A stretch of DNA of 64,000 nucleotides from Parapedobacter pyrenivorans_A (GCF_041925275.1 NZ_JBHEUZ010000001.1:496001-560000); one strand, 5' to 3'. Counted from the stretch's first letter, positions 7,942 to 17,375 are shown. Notes: a model not told the origin generated them from the sequence alone. Numbers and translations are program-made.

Positions 7942-8529
7942 CTAACCGGCCCGCAGTGCGGCTTCGTCGCCATACATCATCTTGCGTAGGTTATTGAGGG
8001 CATAACGCATCCTACCCAGTGCGGTATTGATACTGACCTCCGTGACCACAGCAATCTCCTTGAAGCTCATATCGCCATAGTGGCGCATGATAAGTACTTC
8101 TTTCTGGTCGTCAGGGAGGCGCTGTATCATGCGCCTTAGGTCGCGGTGGGTCTGCTCGCGCACCATCTTTGTTTCCGCACTTTCGTCGGCAAACTGGAGC
8201 ACATCGAAAATATCAAAACCATCGCTGTTTACCACCACGGGCGTGCGCCGCTCCCTCCTGTAGTGGTCAATCACCAGGTTATGCGCAATACGCATTACCC
8301 ACGGAAGGAACTTGCCCTCTTCGTTATAACGACCGCTCCTCAGCGTATTGATTACCTTAATAAAGGTATCCTGGAAAATATCCTCCGCTAAACTTTCATC
8401 CTTTACCAGCAAATAGATGGATGTATATAGTTTGGTCTTATATCGGTCTATCAAAATCTCGAGCCCTGTCTCTTCACCAGCCACGTAAAGACGAATGAGC
8501 TCCTGGTCCGTTCGTTGTTCAAGCTTCAT
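7942..8529 (-). CDS. ECF-type RNA polymerase sigma factor
   Basis: A 195-residue sigma-70-family factor with region 2 (YKTKLYTSIYLLVKDESLAEDIFQDTFIKVINTL, then LPWVMRIAHNLVIDHYRRE) and region 4 (LPDDQKEVLIMRHYGDMSFKEIAVVTEVSINTALGRMRYALNNLRK). No anti-sigma factor or FecR/SusC genes adjoin it, so it resembles the conserved stand-alone ECF factor found next to core genes in many Bacteroidota rather than the FecI-like factors of polysaccharide loci. Regulon unknown. Confidence 0.92.
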   Translation of the reverse strand: MKLEQRTDQELIRLYVAGEETGLEILIDRYKTKLYTSIYLLVKDESLAEDIFQDTFIKVINTLRSGRYNEEGKFLPWVMRIAHNLVIDHYRRERRTPVVVNSDGFDIFDVLQFADESAETKMVREQTHRDLRRMIQRLPDDQKEVLIMRHYGDMSFKEIAVVTEVSINTALGRMRYALNNLRKMMYGDEAALRAG

Positions 8530-8715
8530 AATACGCTACTCCCGCTTTTACTATTTTCAACAAATAAGTAATCTCTTTCTTGTAGTCGTATTTCCTATAA
8601 TAGCTCTCCTCTCAATGATAGTGTAACTAGGTCAAAAAAAAGGAAAATTTTCAGTATTTCAAAGCTTTTGTTAGAATTTCACTTTTTTTAGGCTTCCTAT
8701 GTCACACCACGTAAC

Positions 8716-8750
8716 AAAAAAAGCCTTGTTCCACAAATGCGGAACAAGGC
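8716..8750 (-). terminator. Intrinsic terminator of glyA
   Basis: On the minus strand a perfect 10-bp stem (GCCTTGTTCC / GGAACAAGGC) with an 8-nt loop is followed by a T7 run, 25 bases after the glyA stop codon. Confidence 0.9.
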
Positions 8751-8774
8751 CTCCTTCAATCCTAAACCCGTTGG

Positions 8775-10046
8775 TTATTTGTACAACGGATACGCCGACA
8801 TCAAGGTCTTTACCTTGTTGTGGATTTTATCCAATGCCGCGTCGTCATCATGTTTCAGCAACGCTACGTCGATCATCTCAGCAATCTCCAGCATCTGATC
8901 TTCTTTGAGGCCGCGGGTCGTGATTGCCGCCGTGCCCAGCCGGATACCCGAAGTTACAAATGGCGACCTGTCATCAAACGGCACCATGTTCTTGTTGATG
9001 GTAATGCCGGCCTTGCCCAACGCCGCCTCAGCAGCTTTGCCGCTGATCCCTTTGTTGCGCAGGTCGATAAGCATCAAATGGTTGTCCGTTCCACCCGATA
9101 TGATGTTATACTCTTTATTCACGAATGCCTGTGCCAGCGTTGCAGCGTTTTTCTTCACTTGGACGATGTATTCCATATAGTCTTCGCTCAGCGCTTCACC
9201 GAATGCGATTGCTTTGGCCGCAATGATATGCTCCAGTGGTCCGCCCTGCGTACCCGGGAAAACCGCCAGGTCCAGCAACGACGTGATGCTGCGGATTTCC
9301 CCTTTCGGGGTTTTGATACCCCACGGGTTCTCAAAATCCTTGCCCACCATGATGAGGCCGCCGCGTGGTCCGCGGAGCGTTTTGTGCGTGGTGGTCGTCA
9401 CCACGTGGCAATGCGGCAGCGGATCGCTGAGCAGCCCACGGGCAATGAGGCCCGCCGGATGTGAAATATCGGCCACCACCAGCGCGCCGATTTCATCGGC
9501 CACCCTACGTACAAAGGCATAATCCCAATCGCGTGAATAGGCCGACGCACCGCAAATGATCACTTTCGGCTTTTCCTGCAGCGCCACCTCTTCCAATTGC
9601 TTGTAATCGATCAAGCCGGTTTCCCTATCCACACCGTAAAACAGCGGCTGGTAAAGTTTCCCCGAAAAGTTGACCGGTGAACCGTGGGTAAGGTGCCCTC
9701 CATGGGAGAGGTCGAAACCTAAAATCTTATCGCCGGGCTGCAGCAATGCCAAAAACACAGCAGCATTGGCTTGTGCGCCTGAGTGCGGTTGCACATTCAC
9801 CCACTCGGCATTGAAGAGCTGCTTGGCCCTTTCAATGGCAATCGTTTCCACCTCGTCAACGACTTCGCAACCGCCATAATAGCGCTTACCGGGCAAGCCT
9901 TCGGCATACTTATTGGTCAATACCGACCCCGCGGCTTCCATCACTTGCCTGCTCACGAAGTTTTCCGATGCAATGAGTTCGATGCCTTCTTCCTGGCGCT
10001 TGAGCTCTTGGTTTATTAACTTAAATACGGTTTCGTCCCTTCTCAT
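8775..10046 (-). CDS. glyA: Serine hydroxymethyltransferase
   Basis: This 423-residue cytoplasmic PLP enzyme interconverts serine and glycine while charging tetrahydrofolate with a one-carbon unit. The N-terminal signature ELIASENFVSRQVMEAAGS, the substrate loop NKYAEGLPGKRYYGGCEVVD and the PLP-lysine motif TTTTHKTLRGPRGG (about residue 230) are intact, and length is normal. It is a single-gene unit with its own -7 element and strong terminator. Confidence 0.97.
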   Translation of the reverse strand: MRRDETVFKLINQELKRQEEGIELIASENFVSRQVMEAAGSVLTNKYAEGLPGKRYYGGCEVVDEVETIAIERAKQLFNAEWVNVQPHSGAQANAAVFLALLQPGDKILGFDLSHGGHLTHGSPVNFSGKLYQPLFYGVDRETGLIDYKQLEEVALQEKPKVIICGASAYSRDWDYAFVRRVADEIGALVVADISHPAGLIARGLLSDPLPHCHVVTTTTHKTLRGPRGGLIMVGKDFENPWGIKTPKGEIRSITSLLDLAVFPGTQGGPLEHIIAAKAIAFGEALSEDYMEYIVQVKKNAATLAQAFVNKEYNIISGGTDNHLMLIDLRNKGISGKAAEAALGKAGITINKNMVPFDDRSPFVTSGIRLGTAAITTRGLKEDQMLEIAEMIDVALLKHDDDAALDKIHNKVKTLMSAYPLYK

Positions 10047-10080
10047 TGTGGTACAAAGAATTGAATGTTAAAAAGTTGCG

Positions 10081-10088
10081 CAAAGATA
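10081..10088 (-). promoter_or_regulatory. -7 promoter element of glyA
   Basis: On the minus strand this reads TATCTTTG, a perfect TAnnTTTG match, 34 bases before the glyA start. Confidence 0.6.
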
Positions 10089-10106
10089 TAAACTTGGGCG
10101 CAATAT

Positions 10107-10634
10107 TCAACCCACCAACTCACTTTTGATGGTTTTTAATGCCATATCATATGGATTCGCATCCAATGCGGCGATATGCGCCAGCAATACCGTGCTGAGC
10201 TCCTTGGCGGTAGCGCCGGCCGACAGGCCGGTTGCGGCATTCCGGATGAGCGCCACCGTATTATCCTTTACCCGCTCGGTGACTGACCACGCCACATCAC
10301 TCACATACAACTGCTGCGTAATGTTGTGCTGGTATTCCGCACGGATCTCTTCGATGAGCAGCTGCTCAAATTCGCTTGCCCCCAAACCGGGCTGATGCAG
10401 CCGCACGGCCGCATGGGCAGGGTTTATGCGTTCAATCAACAACACCAGCCGCTCATAGGCCTGCAACCGCAGCGGCAACACTTCTTTCTTTGCCGCATGC
10501 CGTGCCTCCAACATTTTGAGACGGAAAACATGGTTATTATATTTCGTCCAAAACATCCAATTGGCGATACCGGCCACGGCACATCCCGCCAATATATACT
10601 TGAAAAGATCAAGAGAAAATGAAGCAATATCCAT
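10107..10634 (-). CDS. Membrane-anchored protein of unknown function
   Basis: I do not recognise a characterised family. The 175-residue product has one N-terminal transmembrane helix (YILAGCAVAGIANWMFW) followed by a soluble, mostly helical domain (LRLQAYERLVLLIERINP, then LLIEEIRAEYQHNITQQLYVSD) without cysteines in the soluble part or obvious catalytic motifs. It lies between glyA and the divergent iscA-like gene. Similar short anchored helical proteins are widespread and uncharacterised in Bacteroidota. Coding status is well supported by the long clean frame; function is open. Confidence 0.7.
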   Translation of the reverse strand: MDIASFSLDLFKYILAGCAVAGIANWMFWTKYNNHVFRLKMLEARHAAKKEVLPLRLQAYERLVLLIERINPAHAAVRLHQPGLGASEFEQLLIEEIRAEYQHNITQQLYVSDVAWSVTERVKDNTVALIRNAATGLSAGATAKELSTVLLAHIAALDANPYDMALKTIKSELVG

Positions 10635-10698
10635 CTATTCCGTTTGTTTATGGAACGTAAAAATCCGCGTAACCCTGCAAAAGTGGCGATTTTTTATC

Positions 10699-10706
10699 TA
10701 TTTTTG
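10699..10706 (+). promoter_or_regulatory. -7 promoter element of the iscA-like gene
   Basis: TATTTTTG matches TAnnTTTG and lies 30 bases before the ATG at 10737. It falls inside the longer possible reading frame, which supports the shorter start. Confidence 0.5.
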
Positions 10707-10736
10707 CAGCGTTTGGACGAATTAAATAGTACGAAG

Positions 10737-11090
10737 ATGAGCATAGCGACACCATTAGCTGCAGCGCCATTGACATTGACCCCGGGCGCCATCGAAGAAC
10801 TCAAAAAGCTACGGGAACAGCAGGAGATATCGGACGATTTCGGGTTACGCGTGGGCGTTGAGGGTGGCGGATGCGCGGGCATGAATTATATCCTCGGATT
10901 TGATCAAAGAAAAGACGGCGATTCGGAATATGATATCGAAGGTATCCGTATTTTCATGAACAAAGCGCATGGCTTATACTTAGCCGGGATGGAGATCGAT
11001 TTCAAGAATGGGCTGGATGCACGCGGCTTCGTATTCAACAACCCCAATGCCAGCAGCACCTGTGGCTGTGGAACGTCTTTTTCGGCTTAA
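10737..11090 (+). CDS. HesB/IscA-type iron-sulfur cluster assembly protein
   Basis: A 117-residue A-type Fe-S carrier. The three conserved cysteines are present: one in GVEGGGCAGMNY and two in the C-terminal TCGCGTSF. These coordinate a transient 2Fe-2S or 4Fe-4S cluster or iron that is passed to apoproteins. I start it at the ATG at 10737 (MSIATPLAAAPLTLTPGA), because the upstream 31 codons overlap a -7 promoter element and look non-coding. No isc or suf genes adjoin it; such stand-alone carriers are common in Bacteroidota. Confidence 0.93.
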   Translation: MSIATPLAAAPLTLTPGAIEELKKLREQQEISDDFGLRVGVEGGGCAGMNYILGFDQRKDGDSEYDIEGIRIFMNKAHGLYLAGMEIDFKNGLDARGFVFNNPNASSTCGCGTSFSA

Positions 11091-11198
11091 CCTTCCGGTA
11101 TATCTTTATTGAGCGCCGTTATTCTTAAGTAGCGGTAATTCGGTGCAGGAGCCGTACGTATAATCCTACCTTTCCTTTTTCCTTTCGTACTAATTCCC

Positions 11199-11206
11199 TA
11201 TCTTTG
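11199..11206 (+). promoter_or_regulatory. -7 promoter element of the ileS operon
   Basis: TATCTTTG is a perfect TAnnTTTG match 28 bases before the ileS ATG; a weak TTTC is at the -33 position. Confidence 0.6.
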
Positions 11207-11234
11207 CATCCTCATTTTTGAACACAAACGATTG

Positions 11235-14200
11235 ATGTACAACGAATACAAGCAGCTGAATTTATCGGAAATCGGCAAAGAAATACTTACCTATTGGCAG
11301 CGGGAAAACATCTTTGAAAAAAGTGTCGCTTCCCGTCCGGCAAGCAAGCCCTATACATTCTACGAGGGCCCCCCTTCCGCCAACGGCATGCCTGGCATCC
11401 ACCACGTGATGGCACGCGCCATCAAGGATATATTCTGCCGGTATAAAACGTTGAAGGGCTACCAGGTAAAACGCAAAGGCGGCTGGGATACGCATGGCCT
11501 GCCCATCGAGCTCGCTGTTGAGAAAACGCTTGGCATCACCAAAGAAGACATCGGCAAAACCATCTCCGTGGCCGATTATAATGCCGCATGCCGCAGGGAA
11601 GTGATGAAGTACACGGACGTGTGGAACGACCTCACCGAGAAAATGGGCTATTGGGTCGACCTCCAAAACCCGTACATCACCTATGAAAATGGCTATATAG
11701 AAACCCTGTGGTGGATACTGAAAGAACTATATAACGAGGGCCTGCTGTACAAAGGGTATACCATCCAACCCTATTCGCCGGCTGCCGGTACGGGGCTGAG
11801 CTCGCACGAGCTCAACCAACCGGGCACGTACAAACCCATCAAGGATACGACCATCGTGGCCGAATTCCGGATAAAAAAGGACCAGGTGCATCCTTCGCTG
11901 GCGATACTCTTTGAAGAGGAAAGCGAAGATACGGCTTTCCTGGCATGGACCACCACGCCCTGGACATTGCCCGCCAACAGTGCACTGGTGGTAGGCAACG
12001 ACATCCGCTACGTGAAAATCCGCACGTTCAATCCGTATACGTTCGAACCGGTTAGCGTGGTGTTGGCCAAAGACCTCGTAGCACGCTTTTTCAAGCCCGA
12101 AGGGCAACAGATTCCGCTGAAAGAATACCACCGCAACGACAAGACCATCCCGTGGGAAGTCCGGGCGGAGTTCTCCGGGGCGGAACTCGTCAACCTCAAA
12201 TACCACCAGTTGCTGCCCTACGTTACCAACGAAGACTTGGAGCAACATGCCTTCCGCGTCATCGCCGGCGATTTCGTTACCACCGAAGATGGTACGGGCA
12301 TCGTACACTCCTCGGCGACATTCGGTGCAGACGACTTCCGCGTGAGCAAGGAAAACAACGTGCCGGGTGTATTCGTAAAAGACGAAAACGGCAAGGACGT
12401 GCCCATTGTCGATAAGCAGGGCCGATTCGTAGCGGCAATCGGCGAGTTCGGCGGCCGCTTCGTAAAAGAGGAGTTCTACAGCGACGAAGAGCGGGCAGCA
12501 GACGGGTTCAAGCCCACTGATGTGCTTATCGCCATCAAACTGAAAGAAGAAAACAAAGCATTCGAGGTAAAGAAATACGAACACAGCTATCCGCACTGCT
12601 GGCGTACGGACAAGCCGGTGCTTTACTACCCGCTGGATAGTTGGTTCATCCGCACCACCGCGGTGAAAGACGAGCTGGTGGCGCTCAACAAGACCATCAA
12701 TTGGAAACCCGAATCGACAGGGACCGGCCGCTTCGGCAACTGGCTGGAAAACCTGGTCGACTGGAACCTTTCGCGCTCCCGCTATTGGGGCACCCCTTTG
12801 CCGATCTGGCGCAGCGAAGACGAAAACGAAGAACTATGCATCGGCTCCATTGCCGAGCTGAAAACACGGATCGAACAAAGCCTCGCATCCGACGTACTGG
12901 ATGCCCGCGAAAAGAGCATCTTACAGGAATACCTAACGAAGTTCGGCACCGACCAATTGGACCTGCACCGCCCATACGTAGACGATGTGGTGCTGGTGTC
13001 TGACGGGGGCCAAAAACTCTACCGCGAGCCAGACCTGATCGATGTATGGTTTGATAGCGGTGCCATGCCTTATGCACAATGGGGGTTGGATCAGGAAAAA
13101 TTGGCCACGGGCGACAAGACACCGTTCAAGGCCGATTTCGAGGGTGCCTACCCCGCCGACTTCATTGCCGAGGGGGTAGACCAAACCCGTGGATGGTTCT
13201 TTACGCTCCATGCCATATCCACCATGCTGCGGCATTCCATCGCCTTCAAAAATGTGGTATCCAACGGGCTCGTACTCGACAAAAACGGCAATAAGATGTC
13301 CAAGCGGCTCGGCAACGCCGTCGATCCTTTCAGCACCATTGAAACCTACAGTGCCGATGCTACCCGCTGGTACATGATCAGCAACGCCGCCCCTTGGGAT
13401 AACCTTAAATTCAACGAGGAAGGGCTGGACGAGGTACGCCGGAAATTTTTCGGCACCTTATACAATACCTATGCGTTTTTTGCACTGTATGCCAACATCG
13501 ACAAGTTCGACTATACAGAAGCCGACCTGCCCCTTGAGCAGCGCCCGGAAATAGACCGCTGGATCATTTCGCTCCTCAACACGTTGACACGCGAAGTAGA
13601 CGGCAATTATGCTGATTTCGAACCGACGAAGGCGGCACGCGCCATCCAAGCATTTGTAGACGAGCACTTGAGTAATTGGTATGTACGGTTGTGCCGCAGG
13701 CGCTTTTGGAAAGGCGATTATACCGCCGATAAGGTATCGGCTTACCAAACCCTATATACCTGCCTCAATACCGTCGCCAAGCTCATGTCGCCGATTGCCC
13801 CGTTTTTCAGCGACAGGCTCTATCTCGACCTGAACGGTGCCACACAGAAAGAGCAGGCCGCCTCGGTGCATCTGGCCGACTTCCCGGCGTACCAAGCCGA
13901 ATTGGTAGACAGCGGATTGGAAGAACGGATGGCGTTGGCGCAAGACATTTCGTCGCTCACCTTGTCCCTACGGAAAAAAACGGGCATCAACGTGCGCCAG
14001 CCACTCCAGAAAATCCTGCTACCCGTGCTGAACGCCACCTTCCACCAGCAAGTGGAGCAGGTGGCGGCCCTCATCCTTTCCGAAACGAACATCAAGGAAA
14101 TCGAATTTATCGCCGATACGTCGGGCTTGGTCAAAAAGAAAATAAAGCCCAACTTCAAAGCACTGGGTCCCAAGGTAGGCAAAGACATGAAAACGGTCGC

Positions 14201-14648
14201 CGCAGCCATCCAGGCGCTCACCGCCAATGAAATCGCGGCGCTCGAAACACAAGGATCCATTGCTATCGCCGGCACCCCCTACACCGTCCAGCTGGCCGAT
14301 GTGGAAATCATTGCCGAAGATGTTTCGGGGTGGCAGGTAGCCAACCTCGGCAGGCTTACCGTGGCGCTGGATGTCAGCATCACGCCCGCTTTGAAAAAAG
14401 AAGGCATCTCGCGCGAACTGGTAAACCGTATCCAGAACCTCCGCAAGGAACGCGGATTGGAAGTGACCGACAGGATACGGGTAAGCCTGAGCGACATCCC
14501 CGAAATTACGGAAGCCGCAACGGGTAATTTATCTTATATTCGCACCGAGATATTGGCAGACTCTTTGATATTCGAGGGTAGCCTCGCTACGGGCGACACG
14601 ATAGAGATTGCAGAAAAGGAATTGAATGTATTAATTGAAAAAGTGTAA
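11235..14648 (+). CDS. ileS: Isoleucyl-tRNA synthetase (IleS2-like)
   Basis: A class I cytoplasmic synthetase of 1137 residues. The HIGH-equivalent is PSANGMPGIHH (near residue 50) and the KMSKS loop is KMSKR at 687-691. The GIHH and KMSKR forms, with the long C-terminal extension (SGLVKKKIKPNFKALGPKVGKDMK), point to the eukaryote-like type 2 enzyme, a class often naturally tolerant to mupirocin. The editing domain (TTTPWTLPANSALVVG) is intact. The ATG at 11235 is preferred over an adjacent TTG. It heads an operon with a DksA-like gene and lspA, an order conserved in Bacteroidota. Confidence 0.96.
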   Translation: MYNEYKQLNLSEIGKEILTYWQRENIFEKSVASRPASKPYTFYEGPPSANGMPGIHHVMARAIKDIFCRYKTLKGYQVKRKGGWDTHGLPIELAVEKTLGITKEDIGKTISVADYNAACRREVMKYTDVWNDLTEKMGYWVDLQNPYITYENGYIETLWWILKELYNEGLLYKGYTIQPYSPAAGTGLSSHELNQPGTYKPIKDTTIVAEFRIKKDQVHPSLAILFEEESEDTAFLAWTTTPWTLPANSALVVGNDIRYVKIRTFNPYTFEPVSVVLAKDLVARFFKPEGQQIPLKEYHRNDKTIPWEVRAEFSGAELVNLKYHQLLPYVTNEDLEQHAFRVIAGDFVTTEDGTGIVHSSATFGADDFRVSKENNVPGVFVKDENGKDVPIVDKQGRFVAAIGEFGGRFVKEEFYSDEERAADGFKPTDVLIAIKLKEENKAFEVKKYEHSYPHCWRTDKPVLYYPLDSWFIRTTAVKDELVALNKTINWKPESTGTGRFGNWLENLVDWNLSRSRYWGTPLPIWRSEDENEELCIGSIAELKTRIEQSLASDVLDAREKSILQEYLTKFGTDQLDLHRPYVDDVVLVSDGGQKLYREPDLIDVWFDSGAMPYAQWGLDQEKLATGDKTPFKADFEGAYPADFIAEGVDQTRGWFFTLHAISTMLRHSIAFKNVVSNGLVLDKNGNKMSKRLGNAVDPFSTIETYSADATRWYMISNAAPWDNLKFNEEGLDEVRRKFFGTLYNTYAFFALYANIDKFDYTEADLPLEQRPEIDRWIISLLNTLTREVDGNYADFEPTKAARAIQAFVDEHLSNWYVRLCRRRFWKGDYTADKVSAYQTLYTCLNTVAKLMSPIAPFFSDRLYLDLNGATQKEQAASVHLADFPAYQAELVDSGLEERMALAQDISSLTLSLRKKTGINVRQPLQKILLPVLNATFHQQVEQVAALILSETNIKEIEFIADTSGLVKKKIKPNFKALGPKVGKDMKTVAAAIQALTANEIAALETQGSIAIAGTPYTVQLADVEIIAEDVSGWQVANLGRLTVALDVSITPALKKEGISRELVNRIQNLRKERGLEVTDRIRVSLSDIPEITEAATGNLSYIRTEILADSLIFEGSLATGDTIEIAEKELNVLIEKV

Positions 14649-14652
14649 AATT

Positions 14653-15039
14653 ATGGCAAATAGCAGCGAAAAAACACGTTATAGTGATGCGGAATTGCAG
14701 GAGTTCAAGGAAATCATCCTCGAAAAACTCCGGGTTGCCAAGGAAGAGCTTTCAGCCCTGACCAAGACGTTGAACAGCAGTAATGGCAATGGAACTGACG
14801 ATACGGCAGGAACGTTCAAAACCCTGGAAGACGGGTCGGCAACCCTAGAGAAAGAGCAGACCAACCAATTGGCGGCGCGCCAAAAGAAGTTTATTGACAA
14901 CCTCGAAGCTGCCTTGGTCCGTATAGAAAACAAAACCTACGGTATCTGCCGCGAAACCGGCAAGCTCATCCAGAAAGAACGCCTGCGTGCCGTGCCGCAC
15001 ACCACCTTGAGCATGGAAGCCAAATTGAAACAGTATTAA
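14653..15039 (+). CDS. TraR/DksA-family protein without the zinc finger cysteines
   Basis: About 128 residues with the DksA-type coiled coil (about 5-95) and a C-terminal TraR/DksA fold (RIENKTYGICRETGKLIQKERLRAVPHTTLSMEAKL). Classical DksA has four cysteines binding zinc; here only one remains (ICRE), so this is a Cys-poor variant, a form often seen in Bacteroidota. DksA proteins bind RNA polymerase through the secondary channel and alter promoter response to ppGpp; whether this variant does so is inferred only. It starts 4 bases after ileS and is translated in the ileS-lspA operon. Confidence 0.85.
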   Translation: MANSSEKTRYSDAELQEFKEIILEKLRVAKEELSALTKTLNSSNGNGTDDTAGTFKTLEDGSATLEKEQTNQLAARQKKFIDNLEAALVRIENKTYGICRETGKLIQKERLRAVPHTTLSMEAKLKQY

Positions 15040-15068
15040 AAACCGCTTCCCAGCTTTCAGCACACACC

Positions 15069-15719
15069 ATGAAAGGCTATACCAAACCCCTCATACTGAT
15101 TGCCGCGGTGCTCTTCGTGGATCAGCTTTCCAAATTCTGGATCAAGATGAACATGACGCTCGGACAGGAATACAAGATTCTTGGCGATTGGTTCATTATC
15201 CATTTTACCGAAAACAACGGCATGGCCTTCGGCCTGGAGTTTGGCGGTGAGGCGGGCAAACTGGCGCTTTCGCTGTTCCGCATCGCGGCGGTAATTGGCA
15301 TCGCCTACGGCCTGCATTACATGGTCAAGAAAAAATACCACCGCGGCTTCATCCTCAATGTGGCGTTGATTTTTGCAGGTGCCATGGGCAATATCATTGA
15401 TTCCACGTTTTATGGCCTCATTTTCAGCGAGAGCACGTGGTTCGAGAAAGCGAGCCTGTTCCCTGCCGGGGGCGGCTATTCCAGCTTGCTGCATGGCAAA
15501 GTGGTGGATATGCTGTATTTCCCGATCATCCAGGGGAACTTTCCCGCATGGTTCCCCATTTGGGGCGGTGAAGACTTCCTGTTTTTCAGGCCGGTATTCA
15601 ACATCGCCGATTCTGCCATCACGGTCGGTGTCGCGCTTATCCTCATCTACCAGAAACGCTATTTCAAGGAAGAACTGGTGGAACCCGAAAGCTACAATAG
15701 CGAAATAATCGAGGATTAA
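15069..15719 (+). CDS. lspA: Lipoprotein signal peptidase (signal peptidase II)
   Basis: An inner-membrane aspartyl protease that removes the signal peptide from diacylglyceryl-modified prolipoproteins. The 216-residue protein has four transmembrane segments. The catalytic aspartates lie in GAMGNIIDS and FNIADSAITVG, and the FTENNGMAFG motif is conserved. A roughly 40-residue insert between helices (ESTWFEKASLFPAGGGYSS) makes it longer than E. coli LspA, as is usual in Bacteroidota. It is the last gene of the ileS operon and is followed by a strong terminator. The window encodes several lipoproteins that it would process. Confidence 0.95.
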   Translation: MKGYTKPLILIAAVLFVDQLSKFWIKMNMTLGQEYKILGDWFIIHFTENNGMAFGLEFGGEAGKLALSLFRIAAVIGIAYGLHYMVKKKYHRGFILNVALIFAGAMGNIIDSTFYGLIFSESTWFEKASLFPAGGGYSSLLHGKVVDMLYFPIIQGNFPAWFPIWGGEDFLFFRPVFNIADSAITVGVALILIYQKRYFKEELVEPESYNSEIIED

Positions 15720-15738
15720 CTCGCATAGGAAAAGACAT

Positions 15739-15766
15739 AAAAAAAGCGGCTTTCGCCGCTTTTTTT
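15739..15766. terminator. Bidirectional intrinsic terminator between lspA and gnd
   Basis: The perfect stem AGCGGC / GCCGCT with a TTTC loop is flanked by A7 and T7 runs, so it serves both converging genes. Confidence 0.9.
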
Positions 15767-15770
15767 GTAA

Positions 15771-17237
15771 CTATACATCGTACGTCGTGGAGGATGTTTC
15801 ACCTCCCCTACCCGTCCAGTTCGTGTGGAAAAACTCACCCCGGGGTCTATCAAGCCGCTCGTAGGTATGGGCTCCGAAATAATCGCGTTGCGCCTGCAAT
15901 AGGTTGGCGGGCAGGCGTTCGCAGCGGTACCCATCGTAATAAATCAACCCTGCGCTCAGGCAAGGCACCGGTATGCCATTCGTAATGGCCGTGGCCACCA
16001 CCTTGCGCCAGCCGCCTTGTGCCGCCTGTATTTTATCCCTGAAGAAATCATCCAAAATCAAGTTCTGCAGTGCCGGGTTTTTGTCGAACGCCTCTTTGAT
16101 CTTCCCTAAAAACGCCGACCGGATAATGCAGCCCTCGCGCCACATCAGGGCAATGCTTCCATAATTCAACTTCCACCCATACTCTTTGGCAGCCACCGCC
16201 ATCATTTGGTAGCCTTGGGCATACGAAATCACCTTAGCCGCGTACAACGCATCGCGCAGGTCGTTGATAAACGCTTGCCGATCGCCCTCAAATGATGGGG
16301 TCGGCCCGTTCAGCACCTTTGATGCCGCCACCCGTTCGTCTTTCAGTGCCGACAGGCAACGTGCAAATACCGACTCGGCAATCAGCGTAAGGGGTACGCC
16401 CAAATCGAGGGCTACCGTACCCGTCCATTTGCCGGTACCTTTCTGCCCGGCGGTGTCAAGGATCTTGTCTACCAGGGGCAGCCCATCCTCGTCCTTGAAT
16501 GCCAGTATATCGCGTGTAATCTCTATCAAGTAGCTATCCAGCTCACCTTCGTTCCACTCTTTAAAAACCTCGTGCATCTCATCGGGGGTCATGCCGAGCA
16601 CATCCTTCATGATTTGGTAGGTCTCGTTGATGAGTTGCATATCGCCATATTCGATACCGTTATGCACCATTTTCACGAAATGGCCAGCACCACCGTCGCC
16701 CACCCAATCGCAGCAGGGCGTCCCATCTGCCACCTTGGCAGCTATCGACTGAAAAATGGGCTGTATGGCCGGCCAGGCTGCTTTGGATCCCCCCGGCATG
16801 ATGGAAGGCCCCAGCAAGGCACCTTCTTCACCACCAGACACCCCTGTGCCCACATACAGCAGTCCTTTGCTTTCCACATACCTCACCCGGCGCTCGGTAT
16901 CCGGAAAATGGGAGTTCCCGCCATCAATAATGATGTCGCCCGGCTCCAGGTGCGGTATCAGCAGCTCAATGAAATCGTCCACAGGCTTGCCGGCCTTCAC
17001 CATCAACATGATTTTACGGGGTCTCTTCAGCGAACCGATCAGGTCTTCGATAGAAGTGGCTCCGTAGATGTTCTTGCCTTCGGCACGTCCGTTGACAAAG
17101 CGTTCCACTTTATCCACCGTCCGGTTGTATGCGGTTACGTGGAATCCTTTGCTTTCCATGTTAAGGATAAGGTTTTCGCCCATCACGGCGATCCCGATAA
17201 CGCCTATATCTGATTTTTCTTGCATATTATTTTCCAT
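15771..17237 (-). CDS. gnd: 6-phosphogluconate dehydrogenase (decarboxylating)
   Basis: The 488-residue enzyme oxidises 6-phosphogluconate to ribulose 5-phosphate and CO2 with NADP in the oxidative pentose phosphate pathway. The Rossmann start (IGVIGIAVMGENLILNME), the substrate signature (ILDTAGQKGTGKWT) and the C-terminal HTNWTGRGGETSSTTYDV are all intact. Two starts are possible, 17237 or the in-frame ATG at 17225; a -7 element ends only 8 bases before the first. No zwf or pgl gene adjoins it. Confidence 0.95.
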   Translation of the reverse strand: MENNMQEKSDIGVIGIAVMGENLILNMESKGFHVTAYNRTVDKVERFVNGRAEGKNIYGATSIEDLIGSLKRPRKIMLMVKAGKPVDDFIELLIPHLEPGDIIIDGGNSHFPDTERRVRYVESKGLLYVGTGVSGGEEGALLGPSIMPGGSKAAWPAIQPIFQSIAAKVADGTPCCDWVGDGGAGHFVKMVHNGIEYGDMQLINETYQIMKDVLGMTPDEMHEVFKEWNEGELDSYLIEITRDILAFKDEDGLPLVDKILDTAGQKGTGKWTGTVALDLGVPLTLIAESVFARCLSALKDERVAASKVLNGPTPSFEGDRQAFINDLRDALYAAKVISYAQGYQMMAVAAKEYGWKLNYGSIALMWREGCIIRSAFLGKIKEAFDKNPALQNLILDDFFRDKIQAAQGGWRKVVATAITNGIPVPCLSAGLIYYDGYRCERLPANLLQAQRDYFGAHTYERLDRPRGEFFHTNWTGRGGETSSTTYDV

Positions 17238-17245
17238 TTCGCTCC

Positions 17246-17253
17246 CAAAGTTA
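17246..17253 (-). promoter_or_regulatory. -7 promoter element of gnd
   Basis: On the minus strand this is TAACTTTG, a TAnnTTTG match. It is so near the first ATG that the mRNA leader would be only a few bases unless the second ATG is used. Confidence 0.5.
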
Positions 17254-17375
17254 TGCTTTCACATGCAGGAAAAAAAACAAAAAACGAAAATGGCCGCCAT
17301 CAAACATTTTATGGCTTCCGTTGTTCTTAGCTTATGACAACAAAGGAAGAAAAGCTCAACAGAAAGGACAAGAAG

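Noticed and set aside
11727..12596. A 289-codon minus-strand open frame inside ileS
   Set aside because: Shadow of ileS, which is certain in the other strand.
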